Assembly (NCBI GenBank): GCA_963821885.1
Contig: CAWGFN010000003.1
Location: forward strand, 495,928-559,927
Direction: 5' to 3'
Source: Oleiagrimonas sp963821885
GTDB taxonomy: Bacteria; Pseudomonadota; Gammaproteobacteria; Xanthomonadales; Rhodanobacteraceae
DNA: 64,000 bases
The first letter of the stretch is position 1. Each line of letters opens with the position of its first letter. The position numbers were made by a program, and so were the translations under genes. Below are positions 17,947-29,710 of this stretch, piece by piece. The notes under the pieces are model-generated. The model searched no databases, had not been told where the DNA came from, and was given only the letters and a program-made list of their open reading frames with translations.

Positions 17947-18465
17947 TCAGGCGGTCTCGACGAGCTCGCGCAGGGCGCGGAAAAGGTCGCGGTAGGCGCG
18001 TGGTGGCTTGTCCGCGGCGCGTTCGGCCTGCGCGCGCCGGATCAGCGAGCGCAGGTGCTGGCGATCCACGTCGGGGTATTCGGCGATCAGCTCGGCCAGG
18101 GCCTCGTCGCCGCCGTCAAGCAGCCGCTCGCGCAGGGTCTCCAGTCGTTGCATCGCGGCGTGTTCCTGGCGGCGCACCTCGCGGTTCTCGCCCAGCGCGG
18201 CCTGGGCGGCGGCGAAGGCGTCCTCGTCGTGGCGACGCATCAGCTTGGCCAGGTAGGCCATCTGCCGCTTGCGCGCGCCATAGGCACGGATGCCGCGCAC
18301 GTTGGCGATCTCGGCGCGCACGTCGTCGGGCAGCTCGATCTGCGCCAGTCGATTCGGGGTCAGGGCGACCAGCTGCTCGGCCAGGGACAGCACCGCCAGG
18401 GCGTCGCGGCGCCGCTGGCTGCGACTGGGGCCCCATTCGGTGGTGTCGTCGTCGATCTCGTTCAA
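17947..18465 (-). CDS. darP: Dual-action ribosomal maturation protein DarP (YjgA, DUF615)
   Basis: DarP assists late 50S subunit assembly. The 172-residue protein matches E. coli YjgA along its length: an acidic N-terminus, SQRRRDALAVLSLAEQLVAL, the basic IRAYGARKRQMAYLAKLMR block, and the C-terminal YPDVDRQHLRSLIRRAQAE followed by KPPRAYRDLFRALREL. The only upstream in-frame start is TTG at 18465; no clear ribosome site precedes it, so the exact start is less sure than the identity. It lies divergent from pmbA with about 108 bases between, the usual yjgA/pmbA pairing. Confidence 0.92.
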   Translation of the reverse strand: MNEIDDDTTEWGPSRSQRRRDALAVLSLAEQLVALTPNRLAQIELPDDVRAEIANVRGIRAYGARKRQMAYLAKLMRRHDEDAFAAAQAALGENREVRRQEHAAMQRLETLRERLLDGGDEALAELIAEYPDVDRQHLRSLIRRAQAERAADKPPRAYRDLFRALRELVETA

Positions 18466-18573
18466 GGCGGTGCATCCGGCGGGCGCGAATCCTTATTGTC
18501 CCGCATCCGCGGCCCCGGCGCGAGGCGAGGCAGGCTTCGTGAGACAATGCCGGATCCCGAACAGGAGCCGCAC

Positions 18574-19926
18574 GTGAACGAGATCGCCACCGCCGACCCC
18601 GCCGCCGAACTGGACCGCCTGGCCACGCTGGCCGAGGACGTGATCGCGCGGGCGCGGCAGGCCGGCGCCAGCCAGGCCGAGGTCTCGGCCAGCGTCAGCA
18701 CCGGGCTCAACGTGAACGTGCGCCTGGGCGAGGTGGAGACGGTCGAACGCACCCAGGATCGCGGTTTCGGCCTGACGGTGTATTTCGGCCGACGCAAGGG
18801 ATCGGCTAGCACCGCCGACCTGCGCCCGGAATCGATCAGCGCCACCATCGAGCAGGCCTGCGCGATCGCCCGGCACACCGAGGAGGATCCGTGCACGGGC
18901 CTGGCCGATGCCGACCGCATGGCCGACTACTTTCCCGAGCTGGACCTGTGGCATCCCTGGGCGCTGGACGTCGCGGCGGCCATCGAGACCGGGCAGCGGA
19001 TCGAGGATGCCGGCCGCGCCTGCGCCGGCATCAGCAATTCCGAAGGCGCCGCGGTGAGCACCGAATCGGGCCTCGGCGTGTACGCCAATTCACACGGTTT
19101 CATCGGACGCGAGCGCGGCACGCGGCACATGCTGTCGTGCGCGCTGATCGCCGGCAGCGGCGATGCCATGCAGCGCGACTACTGGTACGACAGCATGCGC
19201 CACCCGGGCGACCTCATGGATGCCGCGGCACTGGGCCGCGAAGCCGCCCGGCGCACGCTGGCCCGTTGCGGCGCGCGCAGCCTGTCGACGCGGCAATGCC
19301 CGGTGCTGTTCGCGCCGCCGGTGGCGCGCACTCTCGTCGGGCACCTGCTGGCCGCGGTCAGCGGCGGTTCGCTGTACCGACGCGCCAGTTTCCTGCTCGA
19401 CCAGGCCGGACATTCGATCCTGCCGGCGTGGCTGGACATCGACGAGCGCCCGCACGAACCGCGAGGGCAGGCCTCGGCCGCCTTCGACGCCGAGGGCGTG
19501 GCCACCGTGGCCTCGTCGCTGGTGCGCGGAGGCGTGCTGCAGCGCTACCTGCTGGGCAGCTATTCGGCGCGCAAGCTGGGGCTGGCCAGTACCGGCAATG
19601 CCGGCGGCGCGCACAATGTCGTGGTATCGCATGGCGAGGACGACTTCGAGGCGATGCTGCGCCGCATGGGCACCGGCTTGCTGGTGACCGAATTGATGGG
19701 CCAGGGCGTGTCCATCGTCACCGGCGACTATTCGCGCGGCGCGGCGGGATTCTGGGTCGAGAACGGCGAGATCGTGCATCCGGTGCATGAAGTGACCATC
19801 GCCGCGAACCTGCGCGACATGTTCAAGGGCATCGTCGCGGTCGGTGCCGATGTCGATCATCGTTCCTCGGTGCTCACCGGTTCGATCCTGGTCGATCGCA
19901 TGACCGCGGCCGGCGATGCCGACTGA
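18574..19926 (+). CDS. pmbA: Metalloprotease PmbA (TldE)
   Basis: PmbA is the partner of TldD in the cytoplasmic protease heterodimer; PmbA itself lacks the zinc-binding HExxxH. The sequence shows the family blocks ASVSTGLNVNVRLGEVETVE, the NSHGFIGRERGTRH region, and the ending GNAGGAHNV, SRGAAGFWVENGEI and FKGIVAVGADVD. Two in-frame starts are possible: ATG at 18547 and GTG at 18574. I chose GTG because AGGAG (18563-18567) lies six bases before it and the resulting 450 residues equal the E. coli length. Confidence 0.95.
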   Translation: MNEIATADPAAELDRLATLAEDVIARARQAGASQAEVSASVSTGLNVNVRLGEVETVERTQDRGFGLTVYFGRRKGSASTADLRPESISATIEQACAIARHTEEDPCTGLADADRMADYFPELDLWHPWALDVAAAIETGQRIEDAGRACAGISNSEGAAVSTESGLGVYANSHGFIGRERGTRHMLSCALIAGSGDAMQRDYWYDSMRHPGDLMDAAALGREAARRTLARCGARSLSTRQCPVLFAPPVARTLVGHLLAAVSGGSLYRRASFLLDQAGHSILPAWLDIDERPHEPRGQASAAFDAEGVATVASSLVRGGVLQRYLLGSYSARKLGLASTGNAGGAHNVVVSHGEDDFEAMLRRMGTGLLVTELMGQGVSIVTGDYSRGAAGFWVENGEIVHPVHEVTIAANLRDMFKGIVAVGADVDHRSSVLTGSILVDRMTAAGDAD

Positions 19927-19946
19927 GCGACCATGACTTGCCTCCC

Positions 19947-19975
19947 TTGACACGTCCGGATGCCGGGGCGACATT
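19947..19975 (+). promoter_or_regulatory. Putative promoter of the DUF4870 gene
   Basis: A perfect TTGACA (19947-19952) is followed after 17 bases by GACATT (19970-19975), a weak -10 with three of six matches. GAGGTG at 19994-19999 serves as ribosome site for the ATG at 20005. Confidence 0.42.
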
Positions 19976-20004
19976 GCCGGCATGCCACCAATGAGGTGAG
20001 TGCC

Positions 20005-20457
20005 ATGAATACGCCGTCCGACCAGATCCCCCCGAACCCGCCGTCGCCCGACGCTCCGTCGTCGGCGCCCGAGCCCGCGCCGTCTCCGGTCGAGGTCGAT
20101 GCGAAGGCCCGCCAGTGGGGCATGTTCGCGCACCTTTCGGCGCTGGTGGGCGGCCTGTTCACCACCGGCTATGGCTGCTTTGTGGGGCCGCTGATCATCT
20201 GGCTGGTGAAGAAGGACGAGATGCCGTTCGTCGACGACCAGGGCAAGGAAGCGCTGAACTTCAACATCACCGTGACGATCGCCTTCTTCGCCCTGCTGTT
20301 GCTGACGTTCGCGACCTTCGGCCTGGGCCTGTTCATCGCCATTCCCGGCTGGACCGTCATCGGCATCTACTGGCTGGTGATGTCGATCATCGCCGCCATC
20401 CGGGCCAATGACGGCGAAAAGTATCGCTACCCGATCTGCCTGCGCCTCATCAAGTAA
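20005..20457 (+). CDS. DUF4870 family membrane protein
   Basis: This 150-residue protein has a Pro/Ser-rich N-terminal tail (residues 1-30) and three to four hydrophobic segments: HLSALVGGLFTTGYGCFVGPLIIWLV, then ITVTIAFFALLLLTFATFGLGLFIAIPG and WTVIGIYWLVMSIIAAIRA. The DUF4870 hallmark is seen: an early W-x-M-x-A-H-L-S-x-L motif, then KKDEMPFVDDQGKEALNFNI, and an ending with G-x-x-Y-R-Y-P. The family is common in bacteria, is often called Tic20-like, and has no settled function. It has its own promoter-like sequence and converges on ispA. Confidence 0.9.
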   Translation: MNTPSDQIPPNPPSPDAPSSAPEPAPSPVEVDAKARQWGMFAHLSALVGGLFTTGYGCFVGPLIIWLVKKDEMPFVDDQGKEALNFNITVTIAFFALLLLTFATFGLGLFIAIPGWTVIGIYWLVMSIIAAIRANDGEKYRYPICLRLIK

Positions 20458-20484
20458 GCTCGGATCTGCCCGCGGGCCGGGGCG

Positions 20485-21360
20485 TCAGTGCGCGCGTTCG
20501 GCGGTGTAGCGGGCCAGCTGCGCCAGCCGGTCGGCGGGGGCGCCGAGAAAGGCGATGGCCTCGAGCGCCTGTTCGATGAGCTGGTGCAGTCGCTGGCGCG
20601 AGGCATCCAGCCCCAGCAGCGCCGGGAAGGTCGACTTGTCCTGCGCGGCGTCCTTGCCCGCGGTCTTGCCCAGCACCGCGGTATCGGCTTCCACGTCGAG
20701 GATGTCGTCGCGGACCTGGAAGGCCAGGCCCACGGCATCGGCGTAACGATCCAGGGCCTGCAGCGTGGCGTCGTCGCCGCAGCCACCGGCCAGGGCGCCC
20801 AGCTGCACCGAGGCGCGGATCAGGGCGCCGGTCTTCAGGCCGTGCATGCGCTGCAGGGCGGCCAGGTCCTGGCGGGTGCCGGTGGCCAGGAGGTCCATCG
20901 CCTGCCCGCCGGCCATGCCCTGCGCGCCACAGGCGCTGCCCAGCACGTTCAGCATGCGCACGCGCACCCCGGCATCGACCGTCATGCCGCGATCGCCGGC
21001 CAGCAGCTCGAAGGCCCGCGCCTGTAGCGCATCGCCGGCAAGAATGGCCATCGCCTCGCCGTAGACCACGTGACAGGTCGGGCGGCCGCGACGCAGGGCA
21101 TCGTCGTCCATGGCCGGGAGATCGTCGTGCACCAGCGAGTAGGCATGGATCAGCTCGACCGCGCAGGCCGGCGCATCCAGCGTCGCGTCGCCTCCGCCCA
21201 CGGCGTGGCCGGCGGCGTACACCAGCAACGGTCGCAGGCGCTTGCCACCGCCCAGCACGGCATAGCGCATGGCTTCGCCCAGGGTGTCGCCGCTGTCGGG
21301 CGTGGAGGGAAACAGGTCGGCCAGCGCCCGATTGACGCGCTCGACCAGCGCACCCGTCAT
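20485..21360 (-). CDS. ispA: Farnesyl diphosphate synthase (geranyltranstransferase)
   Basis: IspA condenses isopentenyl diphosphate with dimethylallyl and geranyl diphosphate to give farnesyl diphosphate, the precursor for UppS (also in this window), quinones and heme side chains. The 291-residue protein has GGGKRLRPLLVYAAG near residue 36, the first Asp-rich motif HDDLPAMDDDALRRGRPT (about 78-95) and the second FQVRDDILDVEAD (about 222-234). The start at 21360 gives the normal length, ten bases after the xseB stop. dxs, which often follows, is absent. Confidence 0.96.
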   Translation of the reverse strand: MTGALVERVNRALADLFPSTPDSGDTLGEAMRYAVLGGGKRLRPLLVYAAGHAVGGGDATLDAPACAVELIHAYSLVHDDLPAMDDDALRRGRPTCHVVYGEAMAILAGDALQARAFELLAGDRGMTVDAGVRVRMLNVLGSACGAQGMAGGQAMDLLATGTRQDLAALQRMHGLKTGALIRASVQLGALAGGCGDDATLQALDRYADAVGLAFQVRDDILDVEADTAVLGKTAGKDAAQDKSTFPALLGLDASRQRLHQLIEQALEAIAFLGAPADRLAQLARYTAERAH

Positions 21361-21370
21361 CGGATCGCGG

Positions 21371-21631
21371 TCAGGCGGCGTCGGGATCAAGAGGCTGTGC
21401 GTCTTCGGGGGACTCGGGGTCCAGCAGCTTGCTGACGCGCAGCTGCGCCTGCTGCAGGGCGGTCTCGCAATCGCGGTACAGCGCCACGCCACGTTCGAAC
21501 GAACGCAGGGATTCGTCCAGCGACAGCTCGCCTTCTTCCATGCGGCCGACCAGTGCCTCGAGTTCGCTGAGCGAATGTTCGAAGCGTTCGATCTGGTCCG
21601 GACTCGGGGTGCTGGCGGGGGACTTGGCCAT
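21371..21631 (-). CDS. xseB: Exodeoxyribonuclease VII small subunit
   Basis: XseB is the small helical subunit that binds XseA and helps degrade single-stranded DNA in mismatch repair. The 86-residue sequence contains the defining block FEHSLSELEALVGRMEEGELSLDESLRSFERG, in which E-x-I-V-x-x-x-E-x-G-x-L-S-L-E-E-x-L is the family pattern, then an acidic tail. It is followed ten bases later by ispA, the conserved xseB-ispA pair. Confidence 0.95.
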   Translation of the reverse strand: MAKSPASTPSPDQIERFEHSLSELEALVGRMEEGELSLDESLRSFERGVALYRDCETALQQAQLRVSKLLDPESPEDAQPLDPDAA

Positions 21632-21711
21632 GGGCGCAGAAAGTAGCTCAGGCGCGGCCCCGAATCAATGCATGGCGGCCGGGCGCGCGTGCCGTCGGGG
21701 CCGGCGCGCGC

Positions 21712-22110
21712 TCAGTGGTGGTCGTGGCGGCCGTGTTCTCCGTGGCCATGCCGGCCGTGATCGTGCCGCTCCCAGCGCACCCGATGGCCGCCATGGCGGC
21801 GCACCACTTCGGCGTGGCGGGCGTAGGGATGCGTGGTCTCCAGGTCGATGTCCACGCCGCCGACGCGCACGTAGGCGCGCAGCGCCATGGGCAGGCTGAC
21901 GCCGGCCTGCCAGCCGCTGGCGGACAACCAGAACCACATGCGGCGCTGCGGGGCGTAATAGATCTCGCCGTTGGGGTAGTACACGTAGTGGTGCCTGGCG
22001 CGTTCGCCATGGGCCGGCGCCCACGGCGGCGGCTTGGCGAAGGCCGCGCCCGCGGCCAGGGCCAGAAGCAGCGGGGCCAGCAGCACGATCGAACGTCTGC
22101 GGATGTACAT
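21712..22110 (-). CDS. Secreted protein with histidine-rich tail, function unknown
   Basis: This 132-residue protein has a classical signal peptide (residues 1-25, RRRSIVLLAPLLLALAAGAAFA) cut before KPPPW. The mature part is rich in Tyr and Trp (HYVYYPNGEIYYAPQRRMWFWL), includes a region resembling the WxxG-type YXWXX fold of small periplasmic proteins, and ends in about 25 residues where His, Arg, Gly and Asp dominate (HGRHGHGEHGRHDHH). Such a tail can bind nickel, zinc or copper, but nothing else shows a metal role. AGGAGG precedes the ATG, so the start is well supported. I recognise no named family. Confidence 0.7.
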   Translation of the reverse strand: MYIRRRSIVLLAPLLLALAAGAAFAKPPPWAPAHGERARHHYVYYPNGEIYYAPQRRMWFWLSASGWQAGVSLPMALRAYVRVGGVDIDLETTHPYARHAEVVRRHGGHRVRWERHDHGRHGHGEHGRHDHH

Positions 22111-22192
22111 GGCGCCTCCTCGAAACCGTCGGGTGTGCCTGCCATGGAACAGGCGCGGCCCGGTATCCGCGCTGAATGGCGGCGCCCCGCGT

Positions 22193-23491
22193 TCAGCGCG
22201 GAGTGATCCAGCGCGGCCTGCGGCCGGCCCTTGCGAACAGCGCCTCGCCGGCATCGGTGCTCCACAGGTCGGCCACGCCCAGAAGGATGCCGTCGGTATC
22301 GTGCAGGAGCGGGCACAGGCGGCGCAGCCAGGGCGGCACGGCGGCCTGCTGGTAGAGCGTGCGCAGCGTGCGCGTGTGGCGGTCGCCGTGCGGCCGCAGG
22401 CTCATCCCGCCCGGGTCCATGCGCACCACGATGTCCGGATACGGCCCGGCCACCGCTGTCCCGGACCAGCGCAGATGGCCGGCCGGGAGCGCCAGTTCGT
22501 CGCCCCGCCAGTGCGCGCTCCAGTCCGGATCGACCCTGGGCAGCGGGGCCATGGCGTGTAGCCGTCCCCGCCACACGCGCACTTCGGCGCCGGGCCAGGC
22601 GATGCGTGGCACGCGGTCGGCGGCGGCATCGCGGATCTGCCGTTCAAGTTCGCGTCGCTGGGCGTGGGTCGGCGCGGGCAGGCCGCGATCGTGCAGCCAG
22701 TGTTCGAGCACGTTCGCGCGCAGGGCGGGATGGATGTCGACCCAGGCGGCGGCGTCAAGCGTGTCGGCGGCGTCGCGCAACGTGGCCAGGGCGGCGTCGG
22801 CATGGTGGTCGAGAAAATCGGCCTGTTCGCGCTGCAGGCCCGCGGCGTGGGCCAGCGACTGCACGGCCTGTGGCCAGTGGTGCGCCAATCGCGGCATGAT
22901 CTGGCCGCGCAGGTAGCTGCGGGCGAAATCGGGATTGCGGTTGGCTGGATCCTCGATACCGGCTAGGCCGGCAGCGTGCGCGTGCATCTGCAGGGTCGCG
23001 CGCGGCGTGTCCAGCAGCGGGCGCCACAATTGTCCGTGCCCGAGCGGACGGTGCTCGCGCATCCCGCCGAGGCCGTGAGGACCGGCACCACGCAGCAGCT
23101 TCAGCAGCACGGTCTCGGCCTGATCCTCGCGGTGATGCGCGGTGACCAGCCATTCCCCCTCGCGCAGGTGCTCGGCGAAGGCCGCGTAGCGCGCCTCGCG
23201 CGCCGCGCCCTCGGGTCCGGCGCCGTTGGCCTGGACCGTCACGCGCACCGTCTGCAGCGGCACGTCCAGGGCCCGACAGAAGGTCGCGCAGGCCTCGGCC
23301 CAGGCCGTGCTGTCGGCATGCAGGCCGTGATCGACATGCAGCGCGCGCAGGGAACGGTTGGTGCCGCGCAGGGCGGCCAGCGCGTGCAGCAGGGCGCTGG
23401 AGTCGGGGCCGCCGCTGAAGGCCACGCACAGCGGGGGATCGCCGGCGCGTGTCCAGGCGGCATCGAGATGGGTGGTCAGCGCATCGGTCAT
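22193..23491 (-). CDS. tilS: tRNA(Ile)-lysidine synthase
   Basis: TilS attaches lysine to cytidine 34 of the CAU tRNA-Ile, which changes both its decoding and its charging. The N-terminal PP-loop ATPase motif SGGPDSSALL is at residues 26-35 and is followed by LHVDHGLH and VTAHHREDQAETVLLKLLRGAG, the conserved active-site block. A TilS C-terminal domain follows (VRMDPGGMSLRPHGDRHTRTLR near residue 370). The 432 residues fit the family. The gene follows the NYN-domain gene on the same strand after 28 bases. Confidence 0.95.
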   Translation of the reverse strand: MTDALTTHLDAAWTRAGDPPLCVAFSGGPDSSALLHALAALRGTNRSLRALHVDHGLHADSTAWAEACATFCRALDVPLQTVRVTVQANGAGPEGAAREARYAAFAEHLREGEWLVTAHHREDQAETVLLKLLRGAGPHGLGGMREHRPLGHGQLWRPLLDTPRATLQMHAHAAGLAGIEDPANRNPDFARSYLRGQIMPRLAHHWPQAVQSLAHAAGLQREQADFLDHHADAALATLRDAADTLDAAAWVDIHPALRANVLEHWLHDRGLPAPTHAQRRELERQIRDAAADRVPRIAWPGAEVRVWRGRLHAMAPLPRVDPDWSAHWRGDELALPAGHLRWSGTAVAGPYPDIVVRMDPGGMSLRPHGDRHTRTLRTLYQQAAVPPWLRRLCPLLHDTDGILLGVADLWSTDAGEALFARAGRRPRWITPR

Positions 23492-23519
23492 GACGGGAAT
23501 GCCGGGCGTTACCGTCGGC

Positions 23520-24269
23520 TCAGCGCTTGGTCTTGGTCTCGCGGCGCACGTAGTAGGCCTTGCCGGAACCGCTGGTCGGGCGCTGTTCGATCGTGTAGAG
23601 GCCGATGCCCTTGAGCAGCTCGCTCAGCTTGGCGTAACCGTAGTTGCGCGAATCGAATTCCGGTGACTGCTTGCTGATGATCTGTCCCACCGGGCCCAGG
23701 CCGGCCCAGCCGCTGTCGTCGGAGGCGGCGGCGATGGCGTTGTTGATCAGGTTGATCAGCTTGTGGTCCTTGCGCAGGTCCCTGGCGCTCATGCGCTTGA
23801 CCGAACGCGCCGACTCGTCCTCCGTGGCCGGGATCAGGACCTCGGTATAGATGAACTTGTCGCAGGCGGTGCGGAACGGCCCGGGTGTCTTGCGCTCGCC
23901 GAAGCCGTAGACGATCAGGCCCGATTCGCGGATGCGCGAGGCCAGGCGCGTGAAATCGCTGTCGCTGGAGACGATGCAGAAGCCATCGAAACGCTCGGTG
24001 TAGAGCAGGTCCATGGCGTCGATGATCATCGCCGAATCGGTGGCGTTCTTTCCCACCGTGTAGCGGAACTGCTGGATCGGCTGGATGGAGTGCTGCAGGA
24101 GGCTTTCCTTCCAGCCGTTGAGGTGGCTGCCGGTCCAGTCGCCGTAGATGCGCTTGACGTGCGCGGTGCCGTATTTGGCGATCTCCGACAGCAAGCCCTC
24201 GACGATCGCCGGTTGCGCGTTGTCGGCATCGATCAGGACCGCCAGCCGGGCGGTGGAGGCATTGGCCAT
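23520..24269 (-). CDS. NYN-domain nuclease-like protein with OST-HTH (LOTUS) domain
   Basis: The N-terminal NYN (PIN-like) domain spans about residues 8-160. VLIDADNAQ carries the first acidic residues (Asp14, Asp16), ATDSAMIIDAMDLL a middle one, and VSSDSDFTRLA the third group, so the metal-dependent RNase site looks complete. The C-terminal 70 residues (from LINLINNAIAAASDDSGWAGLGPVG to GYAKLSELLKGIG) match an OST-HTH/LOTUS RNA-binding fold. An ATG at 24275 is also possible, but AAGGAG lies seven bases before 24269 and only one or two before 24275. RNA cleavage is inferred from the family; no substrate is known. Confidence 0.88.
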   Translation of the reverse strand: MANASTARLAVLIDADNAQPAIVEGLLSEIAKYGTAHVKRIYGDWTGSHLNGWKESLLQHSIQPIQQFRYTVGKNATDSAMIIDAMDLLYTERFDGFCIVSSDSDFTRLASRIRESGLIVYGFGERKTPGPFRTACDKFIYTEVLIPATEDESARSVKRMSARDLRKDHKLINLINNAIAAASDDSGWAGLGPVGQIISKQSPEFDSRNYGYAKLSELLKGIGLYTIEQRPTSGSGKAYYVRRETKTKR

Positions 24270-24397
24270 GGTCATGCTCCTTGCGTGGATGCACAGATGC
24301 TAGCGCGTTGTCGCGCGGACTGCCGTCTGCAGGGCGGAGCGATGATGGCGTGGCGGATGCGGACGTGCGTCCGGAGGCGCCGCGCGCGGCCTGTCGT

Positions 24398-25357
24398 TCA
24401 GCCGCCGCTGTAGGCGCCGAAGCTGCGCAGGCGCTGGTAGCGCTTGTCCAGCAGGTCGGAGACCGGCAGGCCCTGCAGTTCGTCGAGCTGGTTGAGCAGC
24501 ATGTTCTTCAGGCGTATGGCGGTGCCGTGCGGATTGCGGTGGGCGCCACCCAGCGGTTCGCGCAGGATACGGTCGATCAGGCCCAGTTCCAGCAGTTGCT
24601 GCGCGGTCATCTGCAGCGCCTCGGCAGCCAGCTTGGCCTTCTCGGCGCTCTTCCACAGGATCGACGCGCAGCCCTCCGGGGTGATCACCGAATAGGTCGA
24701 GTACTGCAGCATGTTGATGCGGTCACCGACGCCGATGGCCAGCGCGCCGCCGGAACCACCCTCGCCGATCACGGTGCAGATCACCGGAACCTTGAGCGCG
24801 GACATTTCCAGCAGGTTGCGCGCGATGGCCTCGCTCTGGCCGCGTTCCTCGGCGCCGACGCCGGGATAGGCGCCCATGGTGTCGATCAGGGTCAGCAGCG
24901 GCAACTCGAAGCGCTCGGCCATCTTCATCAGGCGCAGCGCCTTGCGGTAGCCCTCGGGCCGCGGCATGCCGAAGTTGCGGCGGATCTTGCCCTTGGTGTC
25001 ACGGGCCTTCTGGTGGCCGATGATCATCACCGAGCGACCGTTGATGCGGCCCAGGCCACCGACGATGGCGCCGTCGTCGGCATAGGCGCGGTCGCCGGCC
25101 AGTTCGTGGAACTCCTCGCACATCACCTCGATGTAGTCGAGGGTGTACGGGCGCATCGGATGGCGGGAAATCTGGCAGACCTGCCATGGCGACAGGTGCT
25201 TGAAGATGTCGGCGGTCTTGCTGCGCAGCTTGGCGCGCAGGCGCTTGACCTCCTCGTCGATGTCGAACGCCTGCCCGTGGCTGGCGTGGCGAAGCTCTTC
25301 GATCTTCGCGTCCAGTTCGGCGATGGGTTGTTCGAAATCCAGGAAGTTCGCGTTCAT
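24398..25357 (-). CDS. accA: Acetyl-CoA carboxylase, carboxyltransferase alpha subunit
   Basis: AccA, with AccD, transfers the carboxyl group from biotin to acetyl-CoA, the first committed step of fatty-acid synthesis. The 319 residues equal the E. coli length, and the N-terminus MNANFLDFEQPIAELDAKIE aligns directly, which fixes the start at 25357. Family blocks include ARDTKGKIRRNFGMPRPEGY, LIDTMGAYPGVGAEERGQ and the oxyanion region GEGGSGGALAIGVG. It follows dnaE, as in E. coli, but with its own -10-like sequence in the 118-base gap. Confidence 0.98.
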   Translation of the reverse strand: MNANFLDFEQPIAELDAKIEELRHASHGQAFDIDEEVKRLRAKLRSKTADIFKHLSPWQVCQISRHPMRPYTLDYIEVMCEEFHELAGDRAYADDGAIVGGLGRINGRSVMIIGHQKARDTKGKIRRNFGMPRPEGYRKALRLMKMAERFELPLLTLIDTMGAYPGVGAEERGQSEAIARNLLEMSALKVPVICTVIGEGGSGGALAIGVGDRINMLQYSTYSVITPEGCASILWKSAEKAKLAAEALQMTAQQLLELGLIDRILREPLGGAHRNPHGTAIRLKNMLLNQLDELQGLPVSDLLDKRYQRLRSFGAYSGG

Positions 25358-25388
25358 TCGGCGCATGTTCGGCTGATTGCAAGGGCTC

Positions 25389-25394
25389 AGTATA
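25389..25394 (-). promoter_or_regulatory. -10 box upstream of accA
   Basis: TATACT on the minus strand (25394 to 25389) would start a transcript near 25382, about 25 bases before the accA ATG. No convincing -35 is seen. It would let accA be expressed apart from dnaE. Confidence 0.4.
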
Positions 25395-25475
25395 GCCGGA
25401 GCGTCCATCCGGGCGACAGGCATGTGGCGCACGCCCGGAGCATGCGATGCCGTATGGCGCCATGCGGTTGGTGGC

Positions 25476-29015
<3,540 letters not shown>

Positions 29016-29028
29016 CGCGTCGTGCGCT

Positions 29029-29048
29029 GGGAGATTCCCGACAGTGTA
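29029..29048 (-). promoter_or_regulatory. -10 box and short hairpin upstream of dnaE
   Basis: TACACT on the minus strand (29048 to 29043) is followed by the small inverted repeat GGGA-ATC-TCCC (29039 to 29029), which lies at the expected transcript start. This resembles the arrangement seen before rsfS, pyrH and frr but with a stem of only four pairs. No clear -35. Confidence 0.3.
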
Positions 29049-29165
29049 GTGCCTCGGCGCCGTCCTGGCCGAGTCCTTCGCGACCGCGGCCGGGCGACTC
29101 CGGTCCGGGCCGCCCCGGGCCAGGCTTCGCGGCCCGGGATCGCTGGCCGCGGAGCGCCGCGTGCA

Positions 29166-29588
29166 TCAATCGACGATCTTGAAGCGATCTTCCTGCAGGC
29201 GGTACTCGGCATACGGCGCCAGGTTGGTGGCCTTGTCGGCATGGCGCAGGCGCAGGTACAGCCATTCGTCGGGAGTGATGTGCAGGGGGCGGTCGTCCGG
29301 GGTATTGAGACGGGCGGCCAGGGCGCGGCGGAAGCGGCTGAAGTCCTGGTGGGCCGCCAGCAGCAGCGCCACGTCGGCGGCAGGGGCTTGGGTGGCGGCG
29401 TCCGGATCCTGCTCAAGGCGGCGCAGCAGGGCGCGCAGCGCGTCGACGTCAGGACAGGCCGGCAGCCAGTCCTCGTCGGCGAGCATGTCGCGCAGCTGCG
29501 GAGCCAGTTCGCCCAGGGTGGGGCGTTCGGCGTCCCCGGCGACCGGTCTTGCGGTAAGCACGGGTTCGCGTGAAGTGGATGCATTCAT
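29166..29588 (-). CDS. Hypothetical protein between rnhB and dnaE
   Basis: I do not recognise this 140-residue protein. It has no signal peptide or membrane segment. The first 25 residues look disordered; residues 25-60 (TLGELAPQLRDMLADEDWLPACPDVDALRALLRRL) and 70-92 form amphipathic helices, and the C-terminus is PLHITPDEWLYLRLRHADKATNLAPYAEYRL, in which aromatic residues cluster. It is soluble and probably helical. GAGGAG lies before the ATG at 29588, a good ribosome site. It sits inside the otherwise conserved lpxB-rnhB-dnaE run, so it is a lineage-specific insertion. Confidence 0.65.
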   Translation of the reverse strand: MNASTSREPVLTARPVAGDAERPTLGELAPQLRDMLADEDWLPACPDVDALRALLRRLEQDPDAATQAPAADVALLLAAHQDFSRFRRALAARLNTPDDRPLHITPDEWLYLRLRHADKATNLAPYAEYRLQEDRFKIVD

Positions 29589-29710
29589 GGCCAGACTCCT
29601 CGCTGGGAGCCACCGCGGCCTTCCCGGTCCGTGGGCGCCGCTGGCGGCGATGTACCTCGGTCCGTGATGCCAATGTACGCCGATCGGCGCGCGAGGGCAT
29701 GGGACGCAAG

